9,829 nt of DNA from an uncultured Acetatifactor sp. (GTDB lineage: Bacteria > Bacillota > Clostridia > Lachnospirales > Lachnospiraceae). The notes under the pieces are model-generated. The model made no database searches. It was given only the letters and a program-made list of their open reading frames with translations, and was not told where the DNA came from. Position numbers and translations under genes: made by a program. This document shows positions 1 to 6,287 of this stretch, one piece after another. The stretch is taken from contig NZ_CAJUCP010000011.1 of NCBI RefSeq assembly GCF_910585425.1, forward strand, positions 102,765 to 112,593, given 5' to 3'. How positions within the stretch are numbered: the first letter of the stretch is position 1; the number at the start of each line of letters is the position of its first letter.

Positions 1-40
1 TTTGACAATAGAATCTGCCCTTCGATTCTATTGTATCAAA
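1..40. repeat. Inverted repeat at the left window edge
   Basis: Arms CAATAGAATC (6-15) and GATTCTATTG (24-33) are exact reverse complements around an 8-nt loop, and pairing can continue outward to TTTGA/TCAAA with a 2-nt bulge. It lies 25 nt past the stop of the minus-strand permease gene, so it could act as that operon's terminator. No T-tract is visible on the minus strand before the window ends, so it may equally be the edge of another repeat. Confidence 0.45.
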
Positions 41-65
41 TCCTCAGCCATAGGGCAACACATCT

Positions 66-884
66 TTACGCCAGATTCAGTTTCCTGCTCGTGATGAAGT
101 ACATCGCCCCATACAGCGCGGCCGCCGTCAGCAGGTCGATCAGGAACCGTATGTCCGTGTTTATGTTCAGATAGATGCCGATATTATTTGTGGCAAAGCT
201 GCGGAACAGGGAGACCAGCATCTGCTCCGCCACCAGGATAAGGATATAGTACAGGATGCCCATAAAGAGCCTTGCCCTGGACACCAACTGCCCCAGGGAG
301 ATGGCGCCGAAGAGGATCGCGTTGGATGTAAAGGCCCCCACCACGGACGCTATGATCCATATCCCCACGAAATGGGAAGCGCTGAAGCCGAACACGGATT
401 CCAGCTCCCCCATCATCTCCCAGACAGCGGAGAAAAAGTCGGCCGGCAGATAGCCTTCCGGCACCACCGTCCATACCATGGAGCACACCAGCAGGAACAG
501 CGAAAGGTACACGGAGAGCAGGATGAACAGCGTCCACAGCCCGCTGACCAGTATCTTGCTGGCCAGTATCTGGTTCTTCGTGGCAGGCAGCGTATGGGTC
601 AGATACCCCTCGTCCGTGTACATGGTCCTGTAGAAGCGCACGCCCAGATAGACCTTGATGCCAAAGGTGACGCATACCAGCAGCATGGCGTAGATCATCA
701 CCGTGAACATGCTGAAGATGTCCAGCCAGCCGAAAGAGGCCTGGCTGCCGCCGTTCATGGATTTCCACACGGGCGCCTGGAACGAGAGCCAGCCCAAAAA
801 GGTGACCACCGCCATGGCCCCCAGCATCAGGCAGCCCATCCTGTAAGTGCCCTTCCACTCATGCTTGATCAGCTTCCCTAACAT
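66..884 (-). CDS. ABC-2 type transporter permease
   Basis: A 272-residue integral membrane protein, probably the membrane partner of the ATPase encoded just upstream. About six hydrophobic segments can be seen, near residues 15-35, 55-80, 110-137, 168-195, 200-227 and 245-265. The loop after the second segment holds a GYLTHTLPATKNQ stretch, of a kind I associate with ABC-2 permeases in clostridial GntR-ABC operons. The start ATG overlaps the end of the ATPase gene by 7 bases (ATGTTAG) and is preceded by GGGAGGTG, so translation is probably coupled. The substrate cannot be told from sequence; relatives of the Ytr type are linked to cell-envelope stress or antibiotic response. Length and topology look intact. 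Confidence 0.8.
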   Translation of the reverse strand: MLGKLIKHEWKGTYRMGCLMLGAMAVVTFLGWLSFQAPVWKSMNGGSQASFGWLDIFSMFTVMIYAMLLVCVTFGIKVYLGVRFYRTMYTDEGYLTHTLPATKNQILASKILVSGLWTLFILLSVYLSLFLLVCSMVWTVVPEGYLPADFFSAVWEMMGELESVFGFSASHFVGIWIIASVVGAFTSNAILFGAISLGQLVSRARLFMGILYYILILVAEQMLVSLFRSFATNNIGIYLNINTDIRFLIDLLTAAALYGAMYFITSRKLNLA

Positions 885-1579
885 GCGAACACCTCCCTGA
901 AATAAGCGTCTACCGACTTCCCGTGCCGCTCCCTGATATTGTCCACGGAGGTATACAGCACCAGATGTCCGTAGCGCATGAAAATCACCTCGTCCAGCAC
1001 CTGCTCCACGTCCCCGATCAGATGGGTGGAAATCAGCACCGTGGCGTTGGGATCGTAATTGTTCAGGATGGTCCGCAGGATATAGTCCCTGGCCGCGGGA
1101 TCCACACCTGCGATGGGCTCATCCAGAATGTAGAGATCCGCCTGCCGGCTCATGACCAGTATCAGCTGCACCTTCTCCTTGGTCCCCTTGGAGAGCGTGC
1201 CCATCCTGGCATTCGGATCCACCCCCAGGCTCTGCAGCATCCCTACCGCCCGCTCCCTGGAGAAATCCGCGTAGAAATCACAGAAGAAGTCCAGAATCTG
1301 GGTCACCTTCTTATTGCCGGACAGATACGTCCGGTCCGGCAGATAGGCCACGTGCGCCTTGGTCTCCACGCCCACAGGCTGTCCTCCGATCCGGATGCTG
1401 CCCTGGGTCGGCGTCAGGAGCCCGTTCAGCATCTTGATCAGCGTGGTCTTGCCGCTTCCGTTGGGGCCCAGCAGCCCGACGATCTTCCCCCGGGGCAGCG
1501 TCAGGCTCACGTTGTTCACCGCGACATGGTTCGCGTCATAGGCCTTGGTCAGCCCCGTTATCTCAATCAGCTCATTCAT
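878..1579 (-). CDS. ABC transporter ATP-binding protein
   Basis: A 233-residue nucleotide-binding subunit that should power the adjacent permease. Walker A is GPNGSGKT (residues 38-45), the signature loop is LSKGTKEK (129-136, a variant of LSGGQ), Walker B is LYILDEP (149-155) and the switch histidine is in ISTH (H186). The length is normal for a stand-alone ABC-2 ATPase. The frame is open further upstream to 1690, but the ATG at 1579 is preferred: it begins the standard domain (MNELIEITGLTKAY), has AAGGAG about 9 nt upstream, and overlaps the GntR stop by 8 bases, as expected for a coupled operon. The extra 37 residues from the longer start are Arg/Gly/Pro-rich and lie antisense-like over the GntR gene, so I reject them. 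Confidence 0.9.
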   Translation of the reverse strand: MNELIEITGLTKAYDANHVAVNNVSLTLPRGKIVGLLGPNGSGKTTLIKMLNGLLTPTQGSIRIGGQPVGVETKAHVAYLPDRTYLSGNKKVTQILDFFCDFYADFSRERAVGMLQSLGVDPNARMGTLSKGTKEKVQLILVMSRQADLYILDEPIAGVDPAARDYILRTILNNYDPNATVLISTHLIGDVEQVLDEVIFMRYGHLVLYTSVDNIRERHGKSVDAYFREVFAC

Positions 1580-1952
1580 CCTCCGCCTCTCCTTTCCCCT
1601 CCGCAGCCCGCAGGAACTCTGCCGCCTGGGCCCTGGTGTACCCCAGCCCCTCCATCCCGGCGAAATAGGCGTCCGCATGCCGCTTCGCAAGCTGGTGCTT
1701 ACTGCCCTGTATCAGCCTCTCGTCTTCCGTCACCACTCTGCCGTTGGTCCCCTGCGTGATGATCAGCCCGCTCTTCTCCAGTTCCGCAAATGCTTTCTGC
1801 ATGGTATTCGGATTCACCTCCGCCACCGCCGCGAGCTCCCTGACGCTGGGAAGCTTCCCGCCCGGCGGATAAGCACCGGAGACGATCTGTACCTGCAGCC
1901 TCTCCACCAATTGCGCGTATATAGGTCTGCCAACCTCTAAAACCCAAGCCAA
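1572..1952 (-). CDS. GntR-family (YtrA-type) transcriptional repressor
   Basis: A 126-residue regulator with an N-terminal winged helix-turn-helix (about residues 8-75). It contains the GntR signature GGKLPSVRELA followed by the recognition region VNPNTMQKAFAELEKSGLI and the wing TQGTNGRVV. The short C-terminus of about 50 residues, without a large effector domain, fits the YtrA subfamily, which controls linked ABC-2 transporter genes. The start is a TTG at 1952, chosen because AGGAGG lies about 8 nt upstream and it gives the canonical domain start (VGRPIYAQLVERL). The ATG at 1959 lies in another frame and is almost on top of the Shine-Dalgarno. First gene of the GntR-ATPase-permease operon; probably represses its own promoter through the palindrome at 2026-2047. 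Confidence 0.88.
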   Translation of the reverse strand: MAWVLEVGRPIYAQLVERLQVQIVSGAYPPGGKLPSVRELAAVAEVNPNTMQKAFAELEKSGLIITQGTNGRVVTEDERLIQGSKHQLAKRHADAYFAGMEGLGYTRAQAAEFLRAAEGKGEAEDE

Positions 1953-2025
1953 AAGCCATCCTCCTCTCTTCTGTCGTAACCTGCCCTGTCCCGCCGCCGG
2001 CTCCTCCGCTTCCGGCCGGCCCGGG

Positions 2026-2047
2026 TTGTATCAACCTCATAATACAA
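2026..2047. promoter_or_regulatory. Palindromic operator candidate for the GntR regulator
   Basis: TTGTAT and ATACAA form exact 6-bp inverted arms separated by 10 bp (7 of 8 if extended by two bases). The palindrome touches the -10 box of the GntR operon promoter and covers the expected transcription start, a position where a bound repressor would block initiation. A spaced inverted repeat of this kind fits a GntR dimer site; autoregulation is an inference. Confidence 0.5.
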
Positions 2048-2075
2048 TAATATGCCAAACAGGAGCCTCCGTCAA
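2047..2075 (-). promoter_or_regulatory. Sigma-A promoter of the GntR-ABC operon
   Basis: On the minus strand the -35 box is TTGACG (2070-2075) and the -10 box is TATTAT (2047-2052), with an ideal 17-bp spacer. Both boxes are one base from consensus. It lies about 95 nt upstream of the TTG start of the regulator and reads away from the SpoIID-like gene. Confidence 0.7.
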
Positions 2076-2087
2076 TAGCTTTCCGTA

Positions 2088-2114
2088 ACATTTTCCCTGC
2101 GGGCGCATACTATA
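2088..2114 (+). promoter_or_regulatory. Mother-cell sigma (sigma-K/sigma-E-like) promoter candidate
   Basis: The sequence reads AC (2088-2089), 16 bp, then CATACTATA (2106-2114), which fits the Bacillus sigma-K pattern AC-N16/17-CATANNNTA. The same -10 is also close to the sigma-E form CATACANT. No convincing sigma-A promoter was seen for this gene. The predicted start lies about 35 nt before the ATG at 2157. The motif carries little information, so chance occurrence is possible. Confidence 0.35.
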
Positions 2115-2156
2115 CCGTAACGAATCATACGCGCCCTCCGGCGCAAAAGGAAGCTT

Positions 2157-2858
2157 ATGCCCGACACCAATGTAATCGAAATGCAGGAGCCGGAAAGCGA
2201 TGCCGCCTCCTATGCCGGCACCATCAAAATCAGCGTGGTCTCTTCCATCGGGCTGGTTCCCGTAGAAGGCGCTACCGTCACCATAGCCTATACCAGAGAG
2301 CCAGACGAGCCGTTGAAGGTGCTGACCACCGACAGCTCCGGCCAGACCCCGGAGACAGAGCTGCCCGCACCGCCCCTGGCCCTGTCGCTGCAGCCGGAAA
2401 ACGAGATACAGCCCTATTCCGAGTACAACATCACCGTCACCGCCCCGGACTATGAGCCTGTGCTGATATCCGGCTCGGAGATCTTGGCAGGGGAGCTCTC
2501 GCTCCAGCCCGTGCAGATGAATCCCCTGGCCGCCACGGAAGAGGAAGAGAAGATCGTCGTGATACCGGACCACACCCTGTACGGGGACTTCCCTCCCAAG
2601 ATACCGGAGGACGAGATCAAGCCCATGGCCGAGACCGGGGAGATCGTCCTGAGCCGTGTGGTGATCCCAGAGTTCGTCATCGTCCATGACGGCGTGCCGA
2701 ACGACCCCTCCGCGCCCAATTACTGGGTACGGTATAAGGATTACATCAAGAACGTGGCTTCCTGCGAAATCTATTCCACATGGCCGGAGAGCGCGATTTA
2801 TGCGAATATACTGGCTATACAGTCGTTTACGTTGAACAGGGTGTATACGGAGTGGTAG
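2157..2858 (+). CDS. 5' part of an interrupted SpoIID-like / peptidoglycan-binding protein gene
   Basis: Codons 1-233 of a gene split by the recombinase element. Residues ~19-125 look like a carboxypeptidase-regulatory-like beta-sandwich (SVVSSIGLVPVEGATVTI ... TTDSSGQT ... ITVTAPDYEPVLISG). After a linker, the SpoIID-like domain starts near VRYKDYIKNVASCEIYSTWP and runs to FTLNRVYTEW, where the insertion falls. The stop TAG at 2856-2858 is made by the junction itself. Joined to 6292-6873 the protein would be 426 residues. AAAGGAAG just upstream supports the ATG at 2157, and an in-frame stop at 2118-2120 excludes a much longer start. There is no signal peptide or membrane segment, which would suit a protein made in the mother cell, though that is inference. 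As it stands the product ends inside the SpoIID-like domain and is probably inactive. Confidence 0.8.
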   Translation: MPDTNVIEMQEPESDAASYAGTIKISVVSSIGLVPVEGATVTIAYTREPDEPLKVLTTDSSGQTPETELPAPPLALSLQPENEIQPYSEYNITVTAPDYEPVLISGSEILAGELSLQPVQMNPLAATEEEEKIVVIPDHTLYGDFPPKIPEDEIKPMAETGEIVLSRVVIPEFVIVHDGVPNDPSAPNYWVRYKDYIKNVASCEIYSTWPESAIYANILAIQSFTLNRVYTEW

Positions 2859-4521
2859 GGGTGCTGTTGATTTTTCGTACTTTTTCATCTGTATTTCCGT
2901 AAAAGTCATCAATCCTTATCCTGAATTTGATCCTGATGCCATCATCCCTGACATCTATCCGCTCTATCAAAGAAGCCAGGAGCATTTTCTTCTCCGGGGT
3001 GCCCGCAGCCTCAAATACCTCTTCCCAGTCCGGGGCCAGGCTGTCCAGCCTCTCCAGGTCTCCGTCTGTAATCTCTGTCTGCTCCATTTGGCTGCGCAGC
3101 TTTGCCCTATCCTGGCACAAGGCCTTAAGCTGCTCCCCTTTCTCCTGAATCATCCTCGCCAGGGCTTCTGCGGAAAAGCAGTAACCGCCCCTAATCGCCT
3201 CCGGGATTTTATCCTCCAAGGTGTGGATATCTTCCGTCAGTTTGTCTATCTGCCTTGCCATCTCCTTTTCTTCCCTCATATATCCCGCCTTCTGCTGCCG
3301 TCCCATCTTCCGCAGCTCTTCCGCCACATCTATTTCCTTCAGCCTGCCCAGATAGTCTCTCACCACCCTGAATACCGTCCCCTCCAGAAAGTCCTGGGAG
3401 TAATAGCTTCTTTCCTCACATCTCCCAGGGCAGCCGTATCTGCCCACGCAGGATACCTTTTCCGTCCCATCCTTTGTCACCCAATGGTTGCCATATCCCG
3501 AGCTCTTTAAGCGCCTGCCGCAGTACCCGCAGTGCGCAATCCCCAATAATGCAAGCTTTCCCCTGGGGCTGAAAGGCGCATTATAATGCTTTTCATATAT
3601 GGAAGCCGATTTCGCTCTGCTCTCCTCCAGATGCGCCCTTCGGGATTCCCTGATTTCCTGGGCCTTTTCCCACTCCGGCTGCGGGATGATTACTATGTCT
3701 TTATTTTGGACCTCGGAGAATATCCATTCCTTTCTGTCAAGCCTTTTGGAATGCTTGCCCTTCTCCCTGCGATGGATGGCGAAATAGCCCATGTAGACCG
3801 GATTCTGCAGGATGCTGCAGACTGTCCCGTTCTTCCATTTATCCGCCGTTGCCGCCGGTATCCCCCCGGCATTCAGCTCCTTTGCGATTTTCTCATATCC
3901 ATAGCCTTTATGGATGTAAAGGCCGTATATCTTCCTCACGACTGCCGCCTCTGTCCCGTTGATTTCCAGCTTTTTCAAAAGCCTCCCGTGGTTGCTCACC
4001 ATGCCGGAATCAACCAGCCGATAGCCGTATGGAGCCTTACCGCCAACAAACTTCCCGGCCCGGACCATCTCCAATTGTGCATCCTTGACCCGCATGCTCG
4101 TCTTCCTGCTCTCGCCCTCATTCTGCCAGAACCGAATGTAATTCAGGAGCTTATCAACATGCTCTTCGCTCTTCAATCTGCCGTCCTTGACCGTCCAGAC
4201 ATCCACGCCCAGGCTGTTCAGGGTACTGATATAAAAGGTATATTCTTCCCGCCGTCCGATACGGTCGGACATATAGGCAAGAAGCACGTCGAATTCATGG
4301 TTCCTGGCGTCCTCCATAATCTGTAAAAGCATTTCTCTGTCCTCCACGCTGTTCTTGTAGGCGGAGACAGCCTTTTCCACATACTCCTTGTCAAGCTCCC
4401 AGTCCGGATGCCCGGCGATGAAATCAGCAGTTTCCGCTCTCTGTATGGGGATATCGTCATCATGTAATTGCTGCCTTGACGAAACCCGCAATAATGTCCT
4501 GACCCTTTTCTTATCTGCCAT
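2827..4521 (-). CDS. Large serine recombinase (site-specific integrase)
   Basis: A 564-residue recombinase expected to integrate and, with a directionality factor, excise the element. The resolvase domain (residues ~5-150) has the catalytic motif LLRVSSRQQ, with Ser14 the likely nucleophile, and a DRIGRR motif (86-91). The Recombinase domain follows (~150-300, starting near GKFVGGKAPYGYRL), then a zinc ribbon with C331, C334, C358 and C364 or C368, then a Lys/Glu-rich coiled coil (~405-485) and a basic tail. It is full length, so probably active. The ATG has GGGAGGA about 8 nt upstream and overlaps the preceding small gene by 11 bases. The gene runs to the left end of the element and its last seven codons (PYTPCST) plus stop are host DNA: the reading frame crosses the attachment site. 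Confidence 0.95.
   Translation of the reverse strand: MADKKRVRTLLRVSSRQQLHDDDIPIQRAETADFIAGHPDWELDKEYVEKAVSAYKNSVEDREMLLQIMEDARNHEFDVLLAYMSDRIGRREEYTFYISTLNSLGVDVWTVKDGRLKSEEHVDKLLNYIRFWQNEGESRKTSMRVKDAQLEMVRAGKFVGGKAPYGYRLVDSGMVSNHGRLLKKLEINGTEAAVVRKIYGLYIHKGYGYEKIAKELNAGGIPAATADKWKNGTVCSILQNPVYMGYFAIHRREKGKHSKRLDRKEWIFSEVQNKDIVIIPQPEWEKAQEIRESRRAHLEESRAKSASIYEKHYNAPFSPRGKLALLGIAHCGYCGRRLKSSGYGNHWVTKDGTEKVSCVGRYGCPGRCEERSYYSQDFLEGTVFRVVRDYLGRLKEIDVAEELRKMGRQQKAGYMREEKEMARQIDKLTEDIHTLEDKIPEAIRGGYCFSAEALARMIQEKGEQLKALCQDRAKLRSQMEQTEITDGDLERLDSLAPDWEEVFEAAGTPEKKMLLASLIERIDVRDDGIRIKFRIRIDDFYGNTDEKVRKINSTPTTPYTPCST
2852..2857. repeat. attL core (left copy of the 6-bp crossover sequence)
   Basis: GTGGTA, identical to the copy at 6288-6293. 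Host sequence lies to the left and element sequence (GGGGTGCTG) to the right. The strand exchange dinucleotide should be within these six bases. Confidence 0.8.
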
Positions 4522-4741
4522 GTCCCTGTCCTCCCAAATGCGATGGAGTCATTGATTTCAGCTCTGGCGCTCCCGGAATCATAGCCCTGAATTCCTCTTT
4601 TTCCATATAAATTTTCTTTAGGCTTTCATAGAAATCCCGGGCAGCTCTATCGTCCTGTCCCTCAGAAAATATGAGGTGGACATTTACACTTTTTCCTTCA
4701 TAAGTAATGGCGATATGTATGGACGGCGCACTTTCCATCAT
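4511..4741 (-). CDS. Small protein encoded just before the recombinase
   Basis: A 76-residue soluble protein I do not recognise. It reads as a short beta-rich N-terminus (IHIAITYEGKSVNVHLIFSE) followed by an amphipathic helix (AARDFYESLKKIYMEKEEF) and a Gly/His tail. The start has two ATGs in a row (4741 and 4738) with AAGGATGG about 7-10 nt upstream. Its last 11 bases overlap the recombinase start, so the two are almost certainly one transcript with coupled translation. Position alone makes it a candidate accessory or directionality factor for the recombinase, but it shows no clear DNA-binding motif, so that is a guess. It does not look like a shadow: the ribosome binding site, coupling and composition are all sound. 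Confidence 0.65.
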   Translation of the reverse strand: MMESAPSIHIAITYEGKSVNVHLIFSEGQDDRAARDFYESLKKIYMEKEEFRAMIPGAPELKSMTPSHLGGQGHGR

Positions 4742-4768
4742 GCTGTTTCCATCCTTTTTGGCTTCTTA

Positions 4769-4798
4769 TTTATAACACTATGAGGCCTTTTACCGTAA
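4769..4798 (-). promoter_or_regulatory. Weak promoter candidate for the recombinase operon
   Basis: On the minus strand TTACGG (4793-4798) and TATAAA (4769-4774) are spaced by 18 bp (17 if TTATAA is taken as the -10), about 30 nt before the start of the 76-codon gene. The -35 match is modest. It lies just after the paired hairpins, where a fresh promoter would be needed. Confidence 0.35.
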
Positions 4799-4811
4799 TA
4801 TTCAAGATGAA

Positions 4812-4855
4812 AACCTGTCCCCTTCAACAGGTTCGGGACTCCCTGAGGAGTCCCG
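4812..4855 (-). terminator. Paired hairpins between cargo operon and recombinase operon
   Basis: Two adjacent stem-loops: CGGGACTCC/GGAGTCCCG (4834-4842 with 4847-4855, 9 exact pairs, 4-nt loop) and AACCTGT/ACAGGTT (4812-4818 with 4827-4833, 7 exact pairs, 8-nt loop). Read on the minus strand they follow the cargo genes by about 37 nt and end in a short TTTTC, so they probably terminate the cargo transcript. The T-tract is short, so efficiency is uncertain; an RNA structural or protein-binding role is also possible. Confidence 0.5.
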
Positions 4856-4892
4856 TTATCTTGCGCTATATCAGGCGTTGAATGCATATGTA

Positions 4893-5126
4893 TCATCCAT
4901 TAATGTCCATATCATCTATCAAAAAGTCTGCTACGTCATAATGCAGTATCTCTTTGCCATCGGCTAACGATTCGGCTATTTTTCCATAGGATGTATTGCT
5001 GATCAAAATGTTTGCTTTTACATATGGGTCTTTGTCTTGCTGCTTCTCAATTTTGCTGATGTCTATCATCCTTTTGGGGCATCTGTTCTTCTTCCAGCAG
5101 CAAGGGGCCTTCCAGCAGTTCCGCAT
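4893..5126 (-). CDS. Small ORF at the end of the cargo operon (3' piece of the broken gene)
   Basis: The frame can be read as 77 residues from ATG 5126, but the first 19 residues (Cys/Trp/Lys-rich, MRNCWKAPCCWKKNRCPKR) look like an out-of-frame translation. The convincing part starts at ATG 5069 and gives 58 residues: DPYVKANILISNTSYGKIAE and an acidic C-terminus HYDVADFLIDDMDING. No well-placed ribosome binding site precedes either ATG (AAAAGG directly abuts 5069). I favour this being the end of the decayed gene above. If it is a separate gene, its function is unknown. Confidence 0.4.
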   Translation of the reverse strand: MRNCWKAPCCWKKNRCPKRMIDISKIEKQQDKDPYVKANILISNTSYGKIAESLADGKEILHYDVADFLIDDMDING

Positions 5127-5274
5127 TGGCCTTTCAATGTGCTAAAAATGCCTTTAGATTTATGATGCCCTTGTAAGATTCTGTTTTTATAGCAGAATCA
5201 CCATGATATATCCTTGCTATCATGCTGCATAAATCGAATCCATCCTTTGAATCTTCGGTTAAGATGTATATCAT
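4893..5274 (-). pseudogene. Third cargo gene, apparently broken (nonsense plus frameshift)
   Basis: The 5' piece starts at ATG 5274 with GGGGGA about 7 nt upstream, only 3 nt after the ATPase stop, and encodes 46 residues (MIYILTEDSKDGFDLC ... NLKAFLAH) ending at TGA 5134-5136. In the same frame beyond the TGA the sequence stays protein-like (KANAELLEGPLLLEEEQM) until about 5070. The protein-like reading then moves to another frame (IDISKIEKQQDKDPYVKANI ...) and runs to a stop at 4893. One substitution (GGA to TGA) and one single-base indel would give an original gene of about 126 codons. The N-terminal hydrophobic strand ending in TED recalls a Toprim-like start, but the similarity is too slight to name a family. 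Alternatively these are two tiny genes. Confidence 0.5.
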
Positions 5275-5277
5275 CTA

Positions 5278-5712
5278 TCATCCCCCAAATAAGTACCTTA
5301 TCGATACATTGTCCCCACTGATTACCGGCTTCGCCAAGCTGGTCACAAGATTAGCCAATCTGGTGTCCCTGCCTATCAAGACATAATAATTGTTGCTGTC
5401 CCCATCGCACAGATCGCTGTCTATCGCGTCATAAACCTCGCTTTTCATCAATGCGTGATCCGCATTGTCTATGAATATTATCTTGTCTTCCGCTTCCTTT
5501 AAGACATCCGCCAGCTCTTTGTAGCTGGTGCCGCTATGGCAGGAAAACAATATAAGTCCCGGAAGCTCTTCTATCAATGCGTAATCCTTCAATAAGCTGA
5601 ACAGCATTGTCTTTCCCGTCGCTGAATCGCTACATAGGTATGTTATCCTCGTATTCAGCACTATATCTATGCTGTACCCATTATAAACGATTTTTATGGC
5701 TTTCTTATCCAT
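5278..5712 (-). CDS. Small P-loop ATPase-like protein of the element cargo
   Basis: A 144-residue protein with an N-terminal beta hairpin (IKIVYNGYSIDIVLNTRITYL), then a Walker A-like loop CSDSATGKT (residues 27-35) in which the usual first Gly is replaced by Ser, and a Walker B-like strand IIFIDNAD (78-85). A later strand ending in VLIGRDTRLANL (about 110-121) sits where AAA-type proteins have sensor residues. It is much shorter than a complete AAA+ module and has no lid domain. Start ATG at 5712 has GGGGATA about 6 nt upstream and follows the preceding gene by 12 nt. It probably binds nucleotide and acts with its neighbours; its role is unknown. It could be part of a defence, regulatory or DNA-handling module. 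Confidence 0.7.
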   Translation of the reverse strand: MDKKAIKIVYNGYSIDIVLNTRITYLCSDSATGKTMLFSLLKDYALIEELPGLILFSCHSGTSYKELADVLKEAEDKIIFIDNADHALMKSEVYDAIDSDLCDGDSNNYYVLIGRDTRLANLVTSLAKPVISGDNVSIRYLFGG

Positions 5713-5724
5713 GACATATCCCCA

Positions 5725-6192
5725 TCATTCACCAAAAAACTTGTTTACAGCCACTCCATCTAATAAAAACGCCTCCTTCGCCGTAAAATCAGGCGATAAG
5801 TTCATATGACCTAAATACAGGGTCAAGTCATAATCGCTGTAGTTGTCAATTATATATCTGATGGCATTAAAGCCACAGTCAGTTATATCTATTACCTTAT
5901 CCTGAAACCTGTCCGTCTTAATCAAATTATATATTCCAATTATCACTTTGCTCCCAGAAGACAGCGCGTCATACCCTAACGGACTTTCATTGAACTTGCT
6001 CTTGAACATTCCCTCTGATATTGGTTCGCACCCCTCCACTTCCCTTATTATCTTCTCTATCTCGGGATACTCACCTATTTTGAACAGTTTTTTGCTGGAA
6101 TTGTACACCGTTTCATCTATAAACTCAATGTATTTCTTGTTTTTGCTGCATTCATTATTATACCTGTTTCCCATTGATATGATACTTATCAC
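5725..6192 (-). CDS. Cargo protein, possibly DUF4869-like
   Basis: A 155-residue soluble protein, first gene of the cargo operon. The layout recalls DUF4869: a short hydrophobic N-terminal strand (MISIISMG), a central ESPLGYDALSSGSKVIIGIYN, then DITDCGFNAIRYIIDN and DLTLYLGHMN. In DUF4869 proteins as I remember them these positions hold SP-G-LSGG-KT, a Cys-Gly-Asn segment and a DLTI-LRH segment, so this would be a distant relative; I could not run a profile search. The start is GTG at 6192, preceded by TGGGGTGA about 8 nt upstream. The in-frame ATG at 6174 has no ribosome binding site. No function is established for this family to my knowledge. It is co-transcribed with the P-loop protein 12 nt downstream. 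Confidence 0.65.
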   Translation of the reverse strand: MISIISMGNRYNNECSKNKKYIEFIDETVYNSSKKLFKIGEYPEIEKIIREVEGCEPISEGMFKSKFNESPLGYDALSSGSKVIIGIYNLIKTDRFQDKVIDITDCGFNAIRYIIDNYSDYDLTLYLGHMNLSPDFTAKEAFLLDGVAVNKFFGE

Positions 6193-6223
6193 TATGGCTT
6201 CACCCCAATCAATTGATGATCAT

Positions 6224-6252
6224 ATTGTACCAGAAACTCAACGAAAATGCAA
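6224..6252 (-). promoter_or_regulatory. Extended -10 promoter at the right end of the element
   Basis: On the minus strand TTGCAT (6247-6252), a 17-bp spacer and TACAAT (6224-6229) with TGG directly before it, an extended -10. It points into the element towards the cargo operon and lies 36 nt inside the right attachment core. This is the best promoter match in the element. Confidence 0.65.
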
Positions 6253-6287
6253 ATTCAAGTCCGATTTTACTGGAAACTATCGGTACT

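Noticed and set aside
256..881. Plus-strand open frames opposite the ABC operon genes
   Set aside because: They are antisense to well-supported genes, have His/Gln/Pro-rich low-information translations and no ribosome binding sites; the GC-rich codon usage of the real genes creates them.
1580..1690. Longer N-terminus for the ABC ATPase (start at 1690)
   Set aside because: The extra residues are Arg/Gly/Pro-rich with no family match, lie over the GntR coding region, and the ATG at 1579 has the ribosome binding site and the canonical domain start.
2037..2912. Long minus-strand frame opposite the SpoIID-like 5' half
   Set aside because: It is the complement of a gene with recognised domains, crosses the element junction, and has Gly/His/Arg-rich translation without a family match.
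3088..4326. Plus-strand frames opposite the recombinase
   Set aside because: The minus-strand recombinase is full length with all domains in order; the antisense frames have no recognisable motifs.
4834..4855. Hairpin 4834-4855 as the terminal inverted repeat of a nested transposon
   Set aside because: There is a single short palindrome with a 4-nt loop, no partner copy elsewhere and no transposase between candidates.
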